Assembly (NCBI GenBank): GCA_021234155.1
Contig: JAJEKV010000065.1
Coordinates: 60,001-124,000 of the forward strand
From: Isoetes taiwanensis
Lineage: Eukaryota; Streptophyta; Lycopodiopsida; Isoetales; Isoetaceae
Direction: 5' to 3'
DNA length: 64,000 nt
Position 1 is the stretch's first letter, and every line of letters starts with the position of its first letter. Shown here piece after piece: positions 49,490-61,559 of this stretch. The position numbers and the translations under genes are program-made. A model generated the notes under the pieces. It made no database searches. It saw only the letters and a list, made by a program, of their open reading frames with translations, and was not told the DNA's origin.

Positions 49490-49770
49490 ATACAAAAAAT
49501 TCGCGAAGCAAAAAACTATTTTTTTGCTTACTTAAAACCTTTTCGTCACGTGTTTAAATCGCTTTCGCTTATCGCGAAATTCATAAGCGAACACGAAGGT
49601 GTAAACTACGATTTTTTTTTTTTTTCCGGCCGACGGGTTAAAAATACGAAAAATATGTATTTAATCTAAAAATACCTATTTTTGGACTTTATACGTCTGG
49701 AAAAATAATTTCGTACGTATAGAACCTATCCCTGGTTGCTAACGAAGGTTCGAACATAAGGGCTTTTCTA
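49490..49770 (-). mobile_element. dispersed palindromic repeat, copy 2 (reverse)
   Basis: Reverse complement of 28791-29045 at roughly three-quarters identity. Shared blocks in that orientation are CAGGGATAGGTTCTRTACGT, AAATTATTTTTC-GACGTATAAAGTCCAAAAATA-GTATTTTTA, and the GCGAAA/TTCGCTTA words of the hairpins. Confidence 0.6.
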
Positions 49771-51399
49771 TTATGCGATTGAGATGGTTTGATTCTTCCT
49801 TCTCACTATGAAGGGTCCGAAGATGACAACATTTGAAACTGATCAAAAGTTGAAGTTGGTATAAGAACCTAAGAAAATAATAAGTTAATTGTGACAAAGC
49901 ATGATTGAAATTGGGAACATAAAGAATATTTACTGAAGGAGCCTTTAGAAAAGCTCTTCAGATGGGGTAGTAATCGTTAGAGTTTTGTTGTAATTGCATT
50001 GGAGATCACAGTTAATTGACATACTGAAGTACTCTAAGACACTAACGGAATAATTGAAGTGCTTAGGAATCCTATCAAAACATAGGCAGCATATACAATT
50101 CCAACATAGAGTTGGCCATGTGCATTTGGGAAGTCAGCGGCTCAGCCACATCATAAAGGTACATAGGCAATGGGTTTTGTTTCAAGGAACTACCAAGGTT
50201 GGCATTTTAAGTAAGTTAATGCAATGCATACCATGAATACATACGATATAAAATTTGGTGAGGTAATCTATGCAATGGTACGGGAAGAGAAAGACACAAC
50301 CGAAGTCCAAACTTACCAATGAAGTGTTTGGAGTACGTCTGGAATGTGCTGCAAGCCAAGATAGGATGTTGTAGTTGGCACTTAAGATAAATGTCAACAG
50401 GCAATAGAATAAAGCTCAAGATGATGGAGTTGCATAGTATAATAGTACAATTCCCGACTGGGTGGCAAATAGCAGTTACCTGTTAAAAAGCTCAAATGTG
50501 TCTTGCATAGACATTGAAGATGATCATTGCTTGGATCAGGCTGAGCTGAACCCAATTATGGATTACACAGTTATAAGTTAGAACATATAGGGCTCAAACA
50601 TCGATGCGAACCGGGGTAGCAAAAAAATAACTGCCCGGGTTATATCAGACGTAGTTGTTTTAGGAAGACTTACAAAATGCAAGGCAGGCGCCCTGATGAC
50701 TCTGGGTAACTTACGATTCCTACGAAGGCTCATTCACCAACTTAAGGCATTACTATGGCTTATATGAGTATGCCAAGTCAATTGTAATGCCACAACAATG
50801 GCATGACGTCATGATAGAGCAATCCAATGACTAATAATTTTAAAGGTCAATGTTAACGTTACATCATAACTCGCAATGTGTGGGTTAAAAGACATGGGAG
50901 CAATACGCATATTGCACCATCTCTATCTTCCATTACCACGTTCCATAATTTGTACGAAATATCTGCAAATTTAAATTACTTATTCTTTATATTGAAAGAC
51001 GGAACGAATCGGTAATGGAACCCAACCCTCCCCTGGGAAACACTTTAGGGAAAATTTAATGCAAAGATGTAACCTTAGAATATAGACTGTTATATCATAC
51101 GGCATATAATAGTGGCCTAGAAGCCAACAAGACAGTTAGAATACCTGAAGGAATAAATGGGTTGGTGACCCTACAAAATAAGGTTCACAACCAAAGGGTG
51201 AATTGGATACACTATATTGCGTGTATAGTCTATAAGCAATGTTGGAATTAATAAGCGACATGCTTGAAGGGCTGAAGTAACAAAAATCGACCATGGACAT
51301 TATTACCTTCACAACTTTTGAAGCAAGTGGCATGGCTTGAAGGGTACTCCTTGTCATGAATCTACGTGAAAACAAGAGAAATATGTGGTAATACGTACC
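49771..51399. other. no supported gene, probable old transposon debris
   Basis: Only short unsupported open segments. It may include the remainder of the older gypsy copy whose 3' internal part is at 51400-51802. Confidence 0.3.
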
Positions 51400-51802
51400 A
51401 TTTTAATTTATTAATAAAATTATGGTTATAAGGGGACCATCCATCTAATTAACTAAATGAATGCATGACTAATCTCCCGGCATAGGAAGAGGATGCTTCT
51501 TCCATCGTGGCCGTGGAGACAGCGCCCTATAATGCCTATACCCCGCACTCGATCATGGCCCGTGAGGGTTTAAGCGTAAGGGTCATTTAAGACGATCCTA
51601 TCATAGCCCATGATTGGGTGCTACCTTATGCCGGACCTCCCTGGTCATGCATACCCCAGTGCAGTATGGCCCAAAGGGGTTTAAGCTAGAGAACATCCCT
51701 GATGATCTCATCCTCGCCCATGTTCACTTCTACCTTTAATCGCATGTCCTTCCCCTATGGACATGCTTACATTACGGTGCAACATTGCTCATGTTCACCA
51801 TT
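51400..51802 (-). mobile_element. fragment of an older gypsy copy (3' internal region)
   Basis: The blocks AAGGGGACCA...CGATCATGGCCC...GGTTTAAGCGTAAGGGTCATTTAAGA...CATAGCCCATGATTGGGTGCTACC...GTGCAGTATGGCCC match 53780-54010, the internal region next to the 3' LTR of the full element, in the same orientation. The newer element therefore seems inserted into an older relative. Confidence 0.6.
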
Positions 51803-53444
51803 TGTGACGCTCCCTGCTAAACATACGGCACCCGGCCGTACCCTCGGCAGGAAATCCCCCATCCGGCTCAACAACCGCATGGGCCCTTCGTCTGCCCCGC
51901 ACTCTGAGATGACTCCTAGTGCGGGAAGGGAACACGAAGGTGTCTTGCGCGCCCTTCCCCTATGGGCTCCTATAACAGCGGAAGCGATAACATGTCAGAA
52001 CTAGCATAAAACATATACAAATACTACCTCGAAGGGCAATGCATCACACATATACCAATGCAAAGATGATAATCACAAACCATAAAACAGGAGAGCTCCT
52101 ACCCCGGCTCAGACTCATAAGGAGGATGACTGACCGGCTAGGCCTCAAGATAGAGCAGACCGAGTCATGGCAATGGCGAGGGCTGGTATAGAACAATGGC
52201 TAGGGTTGACCACTCCATCCGCCCCTCCCGTGCATACTTTGCAGATGGGCTAGATCAGGCTCGGCGGGACTCTAGCCTTGGGATCGCAATCCCATGGCGT
52301 CACCCATCAGGGACTACTCCGGTTGCATCTCCCGGTCCGATGAGGGGGGAAGGGTTGCATCTCCCCTTCCCGGGGTCTAGAGGTGCCGTGGGCGGCTAGA
52401 GAATCGTGGCGACACACAATTAGGTGCCTTTTGGACCCCCAAAACGAGCCAAGCCAACACTTGCAGCTCGAGAGGAGGTGGCAACACCATTGCCCCGGGG
52501 AGGTGTCGGACCCATGCTCGGCCCACACAAAGTGACCCACCATAAGCCTAGCCCACTATGGGATCCCGAAGCCCCCACTTTCGGCGGGGATCCTCCCTCC
52601 ACTTTCCCTCTAGCCCCACATCATCCGGTGCTGAGTCATATCATAGCCCCAATAGCCTGGTGGGCTCCTATGCACAAAGCCGCAACTAATAGGAACTAAG
52701 GGATCTACTCTAGGAGCATACTACATATGGCTCTAGGTCTCTACCCTCCTTCCCAATCCAGGAGGAGCAAACATGATCAACCATCATCACATAATCATCA
52801 CATCATGAAAATAATCATAAGAAGAACATCTTAACCTAATCATACAACTAACTAATAGTTAGGGTTCCTTGATTAGGGTTCAAGATGTTGAATATGGGTT
52901 CTAGGATGGCTCTACTCTAATCACGAAATACTAGCACATCTGGAATGCTAATCCCAGATGAGCTATCACAACTACTATCCTACATACCTGCTCCTGATGC
53001 TCTCCCTCCAGATCCGGGCGCCTCCATGGTCTTCGACTCACCAGCTGCCCTTGCTCCAAGAACGAGTCTACCTGGCCGGGCTGCTTTGCACCACCCCTAT
53101 GCTACTGACAAGCGATGTTCTAAACGGGATTTCGAGCAGTAGGTGAGTCTCTAGGTGCTAGGGGCTGGAAAGAGGCCTAGGGTTAGGGTTTAGGCCTATA
53201 TGAGCTAGGTCCACCTAGGATGCCACGTGGCACCAATCGGGTGAGTCCTGTGTGGCGGGTGCCCAATAGGTTAAGGCCACGTGGATAATGGTCTAAACCT
53301 ATGGTTGGCTAAGTTATGAGAATAACTTGGCCATGCCCCCTAGTGCCACAACTTGTGGTATACAAGGCTATGAATGATAGACTTGTATAGTGACGGATCC
53401 AGGAATATACGTATTTATGGCGTATATTCCCCTGGACCGTCACA
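51803..53444 (-). mobile_element. 3' LTR of the gypsy chromovirus (1,642 bp)
   Basis: It starts TGTGACGCTCCC and ends GACCGTCACA, giving the usual TG...CA with a longer TGTGACG/CGTCACA inverted terminus. Its first about 800 bp match 63209-64000. Coding strand is minus, so this is the 3' LTR. The two LTRs differ by many small indels as well as substitutions, so the element is not recent. Confidence 0.9.
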
Positions 53445-53457
53445 TTCTCCCCCCCTT
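53445..53457 (-). promoter_or_regulatory. polypurine tract
   Basis: TTCTCCCCCCCTT directly inside the 3' LTR reads AAGGGGGGGAGAA on the element strand, the plus-strand primer site. Confidence 0.8.
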
Positions 53458-54287
53458 AGAACAATGCTGTCCTCAGCATTGCGCTAAGGTGACGAACCTA
53501 CCTTATTCCTGCAAGCAACAACATAATACAATCTTTAGTTTATTTTAGCAATCGAGTTTTATTAATTTAAAGGTCAAAATTTAGGCTATATTTGTACTTA
53601 TACAAAATTATATAGCCTTAATACAATAATTCAAAATACTATTATAAGAGTTATTAGGGTTCATAATCTAAATTATGGCTCCCCCTATCTTCTCGTAACG
53701 TGCTCCTTGTTGAAGTCCTCCTACTACTTGCCTGCAAAAGGAGCACATTACGTTAGTTTAGTTAATAATTTGTGGTTTTAAGGGACCACCCCCCTTACCT
53801 CCTTGAGCCGAACTACTGGCTCAAGGTTGTCCTACTACCTTGCCCAAGATCATGGCCCTTTCGGATTTGAGCTTAGGGATCATTTAAGATGCTCCCATCA
53901 TTGCCCATGATCGAGTGCTACCGCATTACCCATCCCCGGATCAGTACACCCTAGTGCATCATGCCCCGAGGGTTTCAGCTAGGGAACGTCTTTACGATCC
54001 CATCATCGGCAAGATGATCACTTAACCTTCACCATGATGACCCCACGCCCGGTGTGTGTACCCCGCGTGGCATAGAGATCATCCGATCGATGTCCCATCA
54101 TCGCCCACCATGCTTCATTCCTCACTCACATGACCCTAATGGTCATGCGCACCTCTTGGTGCGTGTGGCCTAGAGAATGCCCTAAAGGCGTATCCCATCA
54201 TCGCACACACGATCCAAGGTTCTGGCACATGCACCCTCCTAACTAGAATGCATGCGCCAGGCTCAAAGCTAACTAACAACATACTAG
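53458..54287 (-). other. 3' internal untranslated region of the gypsy element
   Basis: Non-coding sequence between the chromodomain stop and the polypurine tract, with repeated words (CCCATCATCG, ATGATC, AGGGAACG). An older copy of part of it lies at 51400-51802. Confidence 0.6.
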
Positions 54288-54758
54288 CTAACCACCTGGC
54301 AAGTCGGGGTCGACCAAGTCGGAGACGACTCGCCCATCAAACTCCTTCATAAACTCTGGGTATTGCTTCTCCAAATCTTGTTTCAATACCCATGTCGCGT
54401 CTTCCACTGGCAAGTGCTTCCACTTAACCAAATATTGGAGGAATTGAGACCTCCTAGTCTTCTTGAATGACTTATCAAGAAGCAATTCAGGCACTATTTC
54501 TACTTGCTCCTCCGTCATTTCCAACAAGGTTGGAGTATCCAAAACCTCCTCAGGGTTAGGATTGTGCCTTTTTAATAAACTTACGTGGAAGACCTTGTGG
54601 ACCTTAAGATGGGCCGGAAGATCCAACTTGTAGGCTTGAGAGCCCACTCTCTCCAAAATCCTGAACGGACCAGCCCACCTAGGGGCAAGCTTCTTGCAGC
54701 TCCCAATCCGCAGCTTGGCTTGCTTCACCTTGATCTTCAACCAAACGGTATCATGCAA
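54288..54758 (-). pseudogene. integrase C-terminus with chromodomain
   Basis: A 156-codon open segment. The first half has the GPY/F module (LAPRWAGPFRILERVGSQAY...LPAHLKVHKVFHVSLLK). The second half has a chromodomain of the plant chromovirus type (QYLVKWKHLPVEDATWV then LEKQYPEF). The chromodomain binds methylated histone H3 or other chromatin marks and directs insertion. It ends at a stop at the expected end of pol. Confidence 0.9.
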
Positions 54759-55017
54759 GTAAACTCCCTTACGGTCCCCGCGGCTTGTGGGCTACACTCT
54801 TCGCCCGACTTCTTTTGCTGCCAATAAATAACCCCTTACTTCCTCTACTAGGCTGGCTGATGTCCCCTAACATCTGCTGGGATACTTCTACCTTGGACCG
54901 CGGATTGTGCGGGTATCGGGGGTTAAGCATCGGTAGCCATAATTTATCATGAAAGGAGACATCCGAGATGACTCCGCTGTATAATTGTTGTAGGCGAATT
55001 CCACCAAGTGGATGTAC

Positions 55018-55772
55018 TCATCCCACTTGGACCGCTTGTTCCACACATAGCTTGAAGCATGTCTTCGATGATTCGGATTCGTCCTTTCCGATGCGGCCAT
55101 CCGTTTTGGGGATGATATCTTTGCACTCATGGAGAGCTTCGATGCGAATGGTGCTAAAGAGATCCTGCCAAAAGGCACTCATGAATTTAGAATCTCTATC
55201 AGATATTATCTCCCGAGGCATGCCATGGAGTCTAAAAATCTCCCTTACAAATAACTTGGCAGTGTCTAATGCGGTGTCTGTCGTCTTGCAAGGCACGAAA
55301 TGTGCCATCTTAGATAACTTATCTACGACAACCATCAATGCATCCTTGCCTCGAAGAGTTCTAGGGAGACCTGTGATGAAATCCATGCTTATGACCTCCC
55401 ACTTTGCATTTGGCACCCCCAATGGCTCTAAAGCACCTGGAATCCGAAGTTGCTCCTTTGGTCTGCAGGACATAAAGCTGGCAATCCCGAATATATGCAG
55501 CTATCTGCCTCTTCATTCCTGGCCAGAAGTAACTACTTCGAATCTTGAAATAGGTCTTCATGAAGCCAAAGATGCCCCGCTATTGGGCTGTTATGTGTGT
55601 CATGAAGAATTAACTTCCTTACCCCTGAAGATTCGGGCACACACAACTTATGCTTGTGGTACAACAGGTTGCCTTCCTTCTTAAAATGCTTGAAGGCTTC
55701 CCGCTCCCTATCTGTTCTGGCTTCCTTGGAGAGGCTTTCCCACACCTCCTTGAAGTCCACATCGGTTGGCAA
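55018..55772 (-). pseudogene. integrase zinc-binding and catalytic core, frame-broken
   Basis: Zinc-binding part: HDTHNSPIAGHLW (55,6xx) then YFWPGMKRQIAAYIRDCQLY, where the last Cys of the HHCC motif reads Tyr. Catalytic core: MDFITGLPRTLRGKDALMVVVD (split across text here as MDFITGLP and KDALMVVVD) and IISDRDSKFMSAFW, the two Asp of the DDE triad. The Glu region beyond TDGRIGKDES is frame-shifted. Several frame breaks rule out activity. Confidence 0.85.
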
Positions 55773-56320
55773 GGATTCTTCAATCTTCCTACCAAACTCA
55801 CTCGAAAGAGTGGAAATGGCATTACAATGCGTCCTTGTCTGAAATGCCTCCTAGAGAGGGCATCTGCTACAACATTAAGCTTACGGGGCTTATATATGAT
55901 ATCAAAATCATACTCCTCAAGAAATTCCATCCACCTCCTTTGCCTTAAGTTGAGGAGGGTGGGTGAAAAAGATCTTGAAGGCTCACGGTGATCGATTATC
56001 TAACTGAAACTTCCTTCCCAAACAAATAATGCCTCCATATCCTCAATGCCCCGACAATGGCTAGCAGCTCTCGATCATGGGTTGGGTAGCGTTGCTTTCG
56101 GCGTCGTTCATCTTCTTTGAGTCGTAGGACTACCCTTCCTTCTTGCATCAAGGCGCTTTGTTGCTATCTTGCTCTGATCTGTTGCTACCAACTTATCTTT
56201 TACACCGGTCGGGAAGAACAAGCACAGTGTGCTGTTGTCAAGGCCTCTTTAAGCTTCTCGAAGGAAGCTTGGACTTTCTCTAACCAATGGCTAGTCAATC
56301 CTTAATCTTCTTGGCCTTAG
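55773..56320 (-). pseudogene. RNase H region, heavily broken
   Basis: The end of RNase H is visible as [19 protein letters not shown] followed by VVADALSRR (55930-55845), the conserved terminal His/Asp stretch. Upstream of it, up to the RT connection, the frame is disrupted too often to follow. Confidence 0.65.
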
Positions 56321-57060
56321 TGAGGTCCGTCGACGGGGGGCGCCCACTTAGCAAAGTCCTTCACGAACTTTCTGTAGTATCCCGCCAACCCGAGAAAGCT
56401 TCTTACTTCTGCTACATTCCTTGGGGCTGGCCAATCAACTATTGCTTCAATCTTAGATGGATCTGTGGAGATTCCCTCGGATGTTACCACATGTCCCAAA
56501 TACTCCACTTTCTACTGTTGCAAAGTGGCACTTTGAGAGCTTCCCATACAACCGATGACGCCTCAACTTCTCCAACACTTTCCACGAGATGTCGACAATG
56601 CTCTTCAAAGGGACTTGTCTAGACTAGAATATCGTCGAAGAAGACAATGACAAACTCATCCAAGAAGTCTCTCGAAGATGTCGCTCATAAAAGGCGATAA
56701 ATGTTATGGAGCGTTCGACAATCCAAAGGGCATTACTCTGTAAACTCAAAATGACCATACCGCGTTCTAAAAGCAGTCTTATGGATGTCCTCTTCTTTTA
56801 TTCTTATCTGATGGTATCCTGATCTCAAATCAATCTTAGAGAATACCTTTGCTCCTTGCAGCTGATCCATTAGGTCATCTGCCATTGGCAATGCATACTT
56901 ATTCTTTATCGATGCGCTTATTAGTGGCGTGATAGTCTATGCACATTCTTAAGCTCCCGTCTTTCTTCTTTACGAAGAGTATAGGTGCTCCAAAAGGAGA
57001 CACACTTGCCCTTATGAATCCAAGCCCGAGCAATTCCTGAAGCTGCTTCTTGAGCTCAAT
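56317..57060 (-). pseudogene. reverse transcriptase domain, frame-broken
   Basis: From 5' to 3': [49 protein letters not shown] with the first catalytic Asp, then FFDDIL at 56625-56642 (the YVDD-type catalytic pair), then [11 protein letters not shown] and [20 protein letters not shown] of the thumb and connection. A stop directly follows FFDDILV, and other frame changes separate the blocks. Confidence 0.85.
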
Positions 57061-57798
57061 CAATTCTGGGGTGCTCATTCTATATGGTGCCTTACTGGTA
57101 GGCTTTGCATCTGGAGCCAATGTAATCTCACATTCCACACCCCTATAAGGTGGCAGTTGCCGGATTTCATCCGGAAATACATCCTTGAACTCTGAAATAA
57201 GCCTTGCTATTTGCTTGGGCAGCTGATTTCCCTTTGGGTCACTTCCATCTTGCTTGCCTGGCTCAACTGATTCCATCCTTAGGATGTAATCCACCTTATT
57301 CCTTTCTATACTCTTCCTTAGCTGCTTCAAAGAAATACACTGCATGGGAGAATCTAGCTTCTTACCTTTGACTATCAACTTGTTGCCGTCTGGTGCCGTC
57401 ATGGTGACTTCGTTCCGGTCACAATCAATTACTGCTTTCGCTGGCTTCAATAATTCCATTCCCACAATAAGATCATACCTTCCGATATCCATGACTTCTG
57501 CCCCCATCGGCCACCTAGCCCCACTAAGGTCTATGTCAAAGATGATTCTCCTCCCCTTAGTGTGCCGAATGGCGCCGTTCGCCATAGCCACTGGCCTTGG
57601 CTTAGACTTCAATACCTTGTTCTTCATTAGAGTAGCCAGCCTCGGAGATGCAAAATTATGAGAGCTACCTGTATCTATTAGGACTACATATGGCTTACTA
57701 TCTATGATCCCATCAGCCGCAATGACAGTCGACTGATTCTCTATATCACCTGACTCAATGTTTGCACATATGTGGCACTCACCATCTATGAAGTCCAC
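56899..57798 (-). pseudogene. aspartic protease and start of reverse transcriptase
   Basis: The longest intact pol segment, 299 codons. The retropepsin active site is VLIDTGSSHNF (DTG at residues 42-44), followed by the second half of the protease (YDLIVGMELL). The linker leads to DVFPDEIRQLPPYRGVECEI and SPFGAPILFVKKK at the start of the RT fingers. It ends at a frame break at [11 protein letters not shown]. Confidence 0.85.
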
Positions 57799-57999
57799 GG
57801 GCCTCCCGGGTGGTCGCCGTCTTCATCCGCATACGTTGGGGAATCCCAATCCATAAGCTCCGCCAAGGCCGACCGCATGATCTAATGGGCAATCATGTGT
57901 TCGATTGCCCCGGGCCGAAGCACTGAAGCATAACTTTTTCTCAATGCATTTCTGTCTCTTTTCCTTCGGGCATCGCCTAAAAGACGGCTTAAGAGCACT

Positions 58000-59057
58000 G
58001 CCCCGATGCATTCTACGTGGCTTTACGGTCCCCAAAAGCTTTGTTCGACCCTTACCTTTTCGCCGACTCCCGATGGTGTAGCTGCTGATTGCTTACCTTG
58101 ATACGCCCCGGTACTGCCTGAACTCTTACTCGGAAGGTTGGATTTGCTTCTCTTTGGAGTTCTTTGGTGCCTCTTCAAACTTATAGCCTTATCTTGGCCT
58201 CGTGAAGCTGACCTTGGGTTGATTGCTCTAACAAGCCTCTTGATATTGCTATTCAACCCCTCAATGTAGGTATCCACTGCTTTTCTCGATACTCCCAGGA
58301 ACATGAAGCCTAAGTCTCATGAATTCTTCCGGTATACTTAGCCACCGATAAGCTACCACGATTCAACTTTAAAAGCTGGCTGGATCTGTCTACTAGTATG
58401 AGACCTTGGCACATAGTGTTTATGAGGAAAGCCTTTTTGAAGGTCTTAAACTGCGGTTGTTCCTCTTGACTTGTTGGATTTGGCATATCCCTTCCACCGG
58501 ATCCTTGCCGGTCCAATAAGGTTAGCTGTAGCAACTTTCCCTATGTCCTTGTCTTTCATACCATATGAGTTGCCAAATTCTTCCATTTCATCCAGCCATG
58601 CTTCAGCCTCCATGCACGATGCTGTCTTTCCTCGAGGCGGCCGAAGCTTCCTTGTCTTCCACACATTGCTCATAGCACTATCCACCTTTTTACGGTAGTC
58701 ATGCCTTTCTTTGCCCTTTTCCTTGCCTTAGGTGTGCGAGTCACCTTTGTCGGAGCTAGAGCTGTCCTCCTTTGGAAGAATGCGATGAGCCGGAGCTAGA
58801 TGATGATGGACTCTGGTTCTCCTTCGCCGTCTCCCGCCCCTCGACGTTGCGTGTGGTTGCCCTCCCCTTCCTGTTGAGGAATTTTTGGCCACCACCGGAG
58901 GACAAGGTGGAGGTGGAGGACCATCTTCCTGTGCATTCATGAGAGGTGTCGCCCAGTTGATGAGATGTTGCATCTGGTTCCTCATCTGCACCAACCTTGC
59001 ATTGACTGCCTCTGGTGACATATCCTGCTCAAAATCTTCTTGTTCTCTGCCAAACAA
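58000..59057 (-). pseudogene. gag, frame-broken
   Basis: The N-terminal part is 59057-58728 (Pro- and Arg-rich, MFGREQEDFEQDMSPEAVNA). The capsid-like part follows in 58685-58446 (EAEAWLDEMEEFGNSYG, the typical plant gag W-x-x-x-M/L-E stretch) and 58534-58023 (RHET-like RIHET, LVRAINPRSA). A decayed zinc knuckle is at about 57930-57890 (CFSA...GNRTHDCP). Confidence 0.75.
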
Positions 59058-59299
59058 GTTCCTTGGAACCCAATTGCGTGGTCGGTGCTGGTCCTGAGAT
59101 CCTGCACTTGAGTTCCTTGCTGCAAGGGTCGATCGTCAATACATAATGTTAAGTTTAGACAATAGTCATTTTTGCTTACAATTAAATTGTTGTTAGGTCC
59201 CAAAAAGAAATCATATGAAAACTTCATTTACAAGTCAAAATCATAGTAATACATTAATTAGTATATAGGAATACATTTAATGGACTTCATGATAATACT

Positions 59300-60818
59300 T
59301 AAAAGGAGTTACAATGTACTTTAATTAAGTTAGCAAGCAATTCTTCCATCAATGATGTCGCTTGAAGAAGTTCTTGATTTTCTTGAATCCTGTGCCCTTG
59401 CCCATGTTCGAGAGATTCTAGCAGCCAATCCTCCCTCCCAATGCTCTTGCTACGGTGGTGCTTTGGGAGTTGCGGTGCAGTTGCCGCCACTCACCGACAA
59501 GTGGCCCCCGAGGTGGCCCCTTGCATGGTCGAGAGCATGAAGTGCTACTGATCTCTTGAAGAGGATAACATGGTCTACTTTCACATCTATTCTCGCATGC
59601 TGACCAAAGCCCGAAAGTGCTATAAGGAGTGCTACGGACTCTTCACCTCTTGGGCTAAATTCTTTATGGAAAACTATCATCTGCCCTTGGCTAAGGGCCG
59701 GAAGATAGTACCTGAGTGACTTGCCCTTGGTTCCGCCCCCAGTGCCCGCACCTTTTCTCCCAGCTGCTTCGCCGAAGATGTCCAATGCCATAAGATCCTC
59801 ATGGTCTCTCCACATAGTAGTTGCATTCTCCAAATTGATGCTGCTAGAAGCTTCTCGCGTACTCATGGAGCGCACTGGTCTGCTGGTGCTCGGGCCCCTT
59901 CCCGGCTTGTACAACCTGCTTTGGATTCGCTGAAATTCTTCTTCCGGAATGATGGGTTCCTATTGCTGATACATCTGCCTTATCTGTTGGTATGCCTGGA
60001 TGTCCGACATAGTTTCCCAAGATAGGAATGTGCTCGCTACTTCCTTTGGGATCTCCTGGTAGGAGTAGTCGATGAAGTCGCTACCCTGTTCCTGTGCAAT
60101 TAGGCCTAGGAGTTCGTCTATCCTGAGGTCCTCCTCTTGGCAATAGGGGAGGTTGACGATGTCGGTGGCGAATATGTACTCCTCGCCATCGACGATCATC
60201 ACCGGGTGAGGCCCGTGATGCCCATTGGTGGCTCAAAGTCCCGCTTTAGCACTTCCTGCTTGCCGAATTTATCGCCTCTCCATCCTTCTTGCCTCCCTCA
60301 TCTCCCCGGCTTTGGTTCTCTTCCTCTTCCTCTTCGTAATCCCCTTTCGATTTGCAACGTAGGTGCTTCCGATGTGGAGCCGTAGTGTTCGTATGCTAAG
60401 GTGCGGATCTCCGGATGCTTATCATTGCTGCTTGCGGGTGTCGAGGTGCCAAATCCAAGGGTTGGATTGACGGCTCCCCACGGTTGGTTAACCGCCCTAT
60501 ACCGCATGAACAATGCTAAGGTGCCCTCGGCTTGAGAGGTACCTATGCCTATGATGCTTGCTGTGTCATGTAGTCCGGCATGTTTTCGGTTACATCCCAT
60601 AGCTTGTTCTTGCCCCTGGATCCCCCACCTATGGCTTGAGCAAGAGAATCTAGGGAAACCCATTTCCCTCCCCTAGGTGGCAAGCTAACTTCCCAGGGCA
60701 GAATGTGCTGATCATATTGACAAATGATGTCGGTGTAGTATGGAGTTCTAGTCGAAAGTGGCATGGAGATCAAAGAGATAATCAAAAACATGGAAGACTT
60801 GTTCGTGGGGACAATCAC
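59300..60818 (-). pseudogene. unknown extra ORF region upstream of gag
   Basis: Open segments on the element strand follow one another: 60818-60549 (WEVSLPPRGGKWVSLDSLAQ), 60663-60298, 60202-59960 (EEDLRIDELLGLIAQEQG), 59914-59450 (ENATTMWRDHEDLMALDIFG, ALLIALSGFGQHARIDVKVD) and 59490-59299. Coding-like composition and the shared strand suggest one decayed ORF of about 450-500 codons. No domain is recognised, and gypsy elements normally have no ORF here. Confidence 0.45.
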
Positions 60819-61559
60819 TTAATGTGATTGGTCTCATTATACCATCCGACAAAGCTTGAGGGGCCATTGAACAGAATAGCTATGGAAAATGGTGGATGGA
60901 AATGAGCAAAAGTCAAAGAAATCGCCAAAGGGGCGAGAGAGCAACTCTAATGGGGAAAAAATGACAAATGAGGGTCCCTTTTATAGACTAGGGGGTGCCT
61001 CGGGTTCGTACACAAAGGTTCTTGATGGGGAAGACTCCAAATCTATGGCCCTGGGTGTCCAAATGAGCTACCATGAAGTGCAATTCTAAACAAAGCAAAG
61101 CAAGAAACGCTACATGGGAGTTTGTTGGGTCAAAATTGGTCAATTGGGCGAAAAATTGGCCGAAATCGGGTCAGAGCGCGCGAAATTCCTCTGCGTCACA
61201 GACGCAGGTGGGTCTGGCGCGGTGTGACCCGATTTGGGTCTATTGTAAGTTCTGCTATGGATTTTTGAAGAATTAGAATTGCTAGGATGACTATTTGGAC
61301 GATTCTAATCTAACTAGGGGTTTTTCCTACATGAATTGGACCTTAAATTGATAAAGTTTTTGTAAAACCGGTCAGAGGCTGAACTCCGCGTCAAGCCGAC
61401 GCAGCGGGTCCGGCGGTGTGACCCGATTTGGAGGTTCGCTCGAATTTTCAAAAAAATTATCTAATGCAGGAAGGATTTATCTACTACTAATTGCAAAACA
61501 AAATTTTATATTTATGGGGAAAAGCTTAATAATTACATTGGTTTGAACAAAATGCATCC
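60819..61559 (-). other. spacer between the H3-like ORF and the unknown ORF
   Basis: Mostly non-coding. It holds two copies of a roughly 50-bp block, at about 61187-61240 and 61383-61430, each with a GCGTC...GACGC dyad followed by GGTGTGACCCGATTTGG. Confidence 0.55.

Noticed and set aside
54968-55684. Plus-strand ORF of 238 codons
   Set aside because: It is antisense to the gypsy integrase domain, whose conserved motifs lie on the minus strand.
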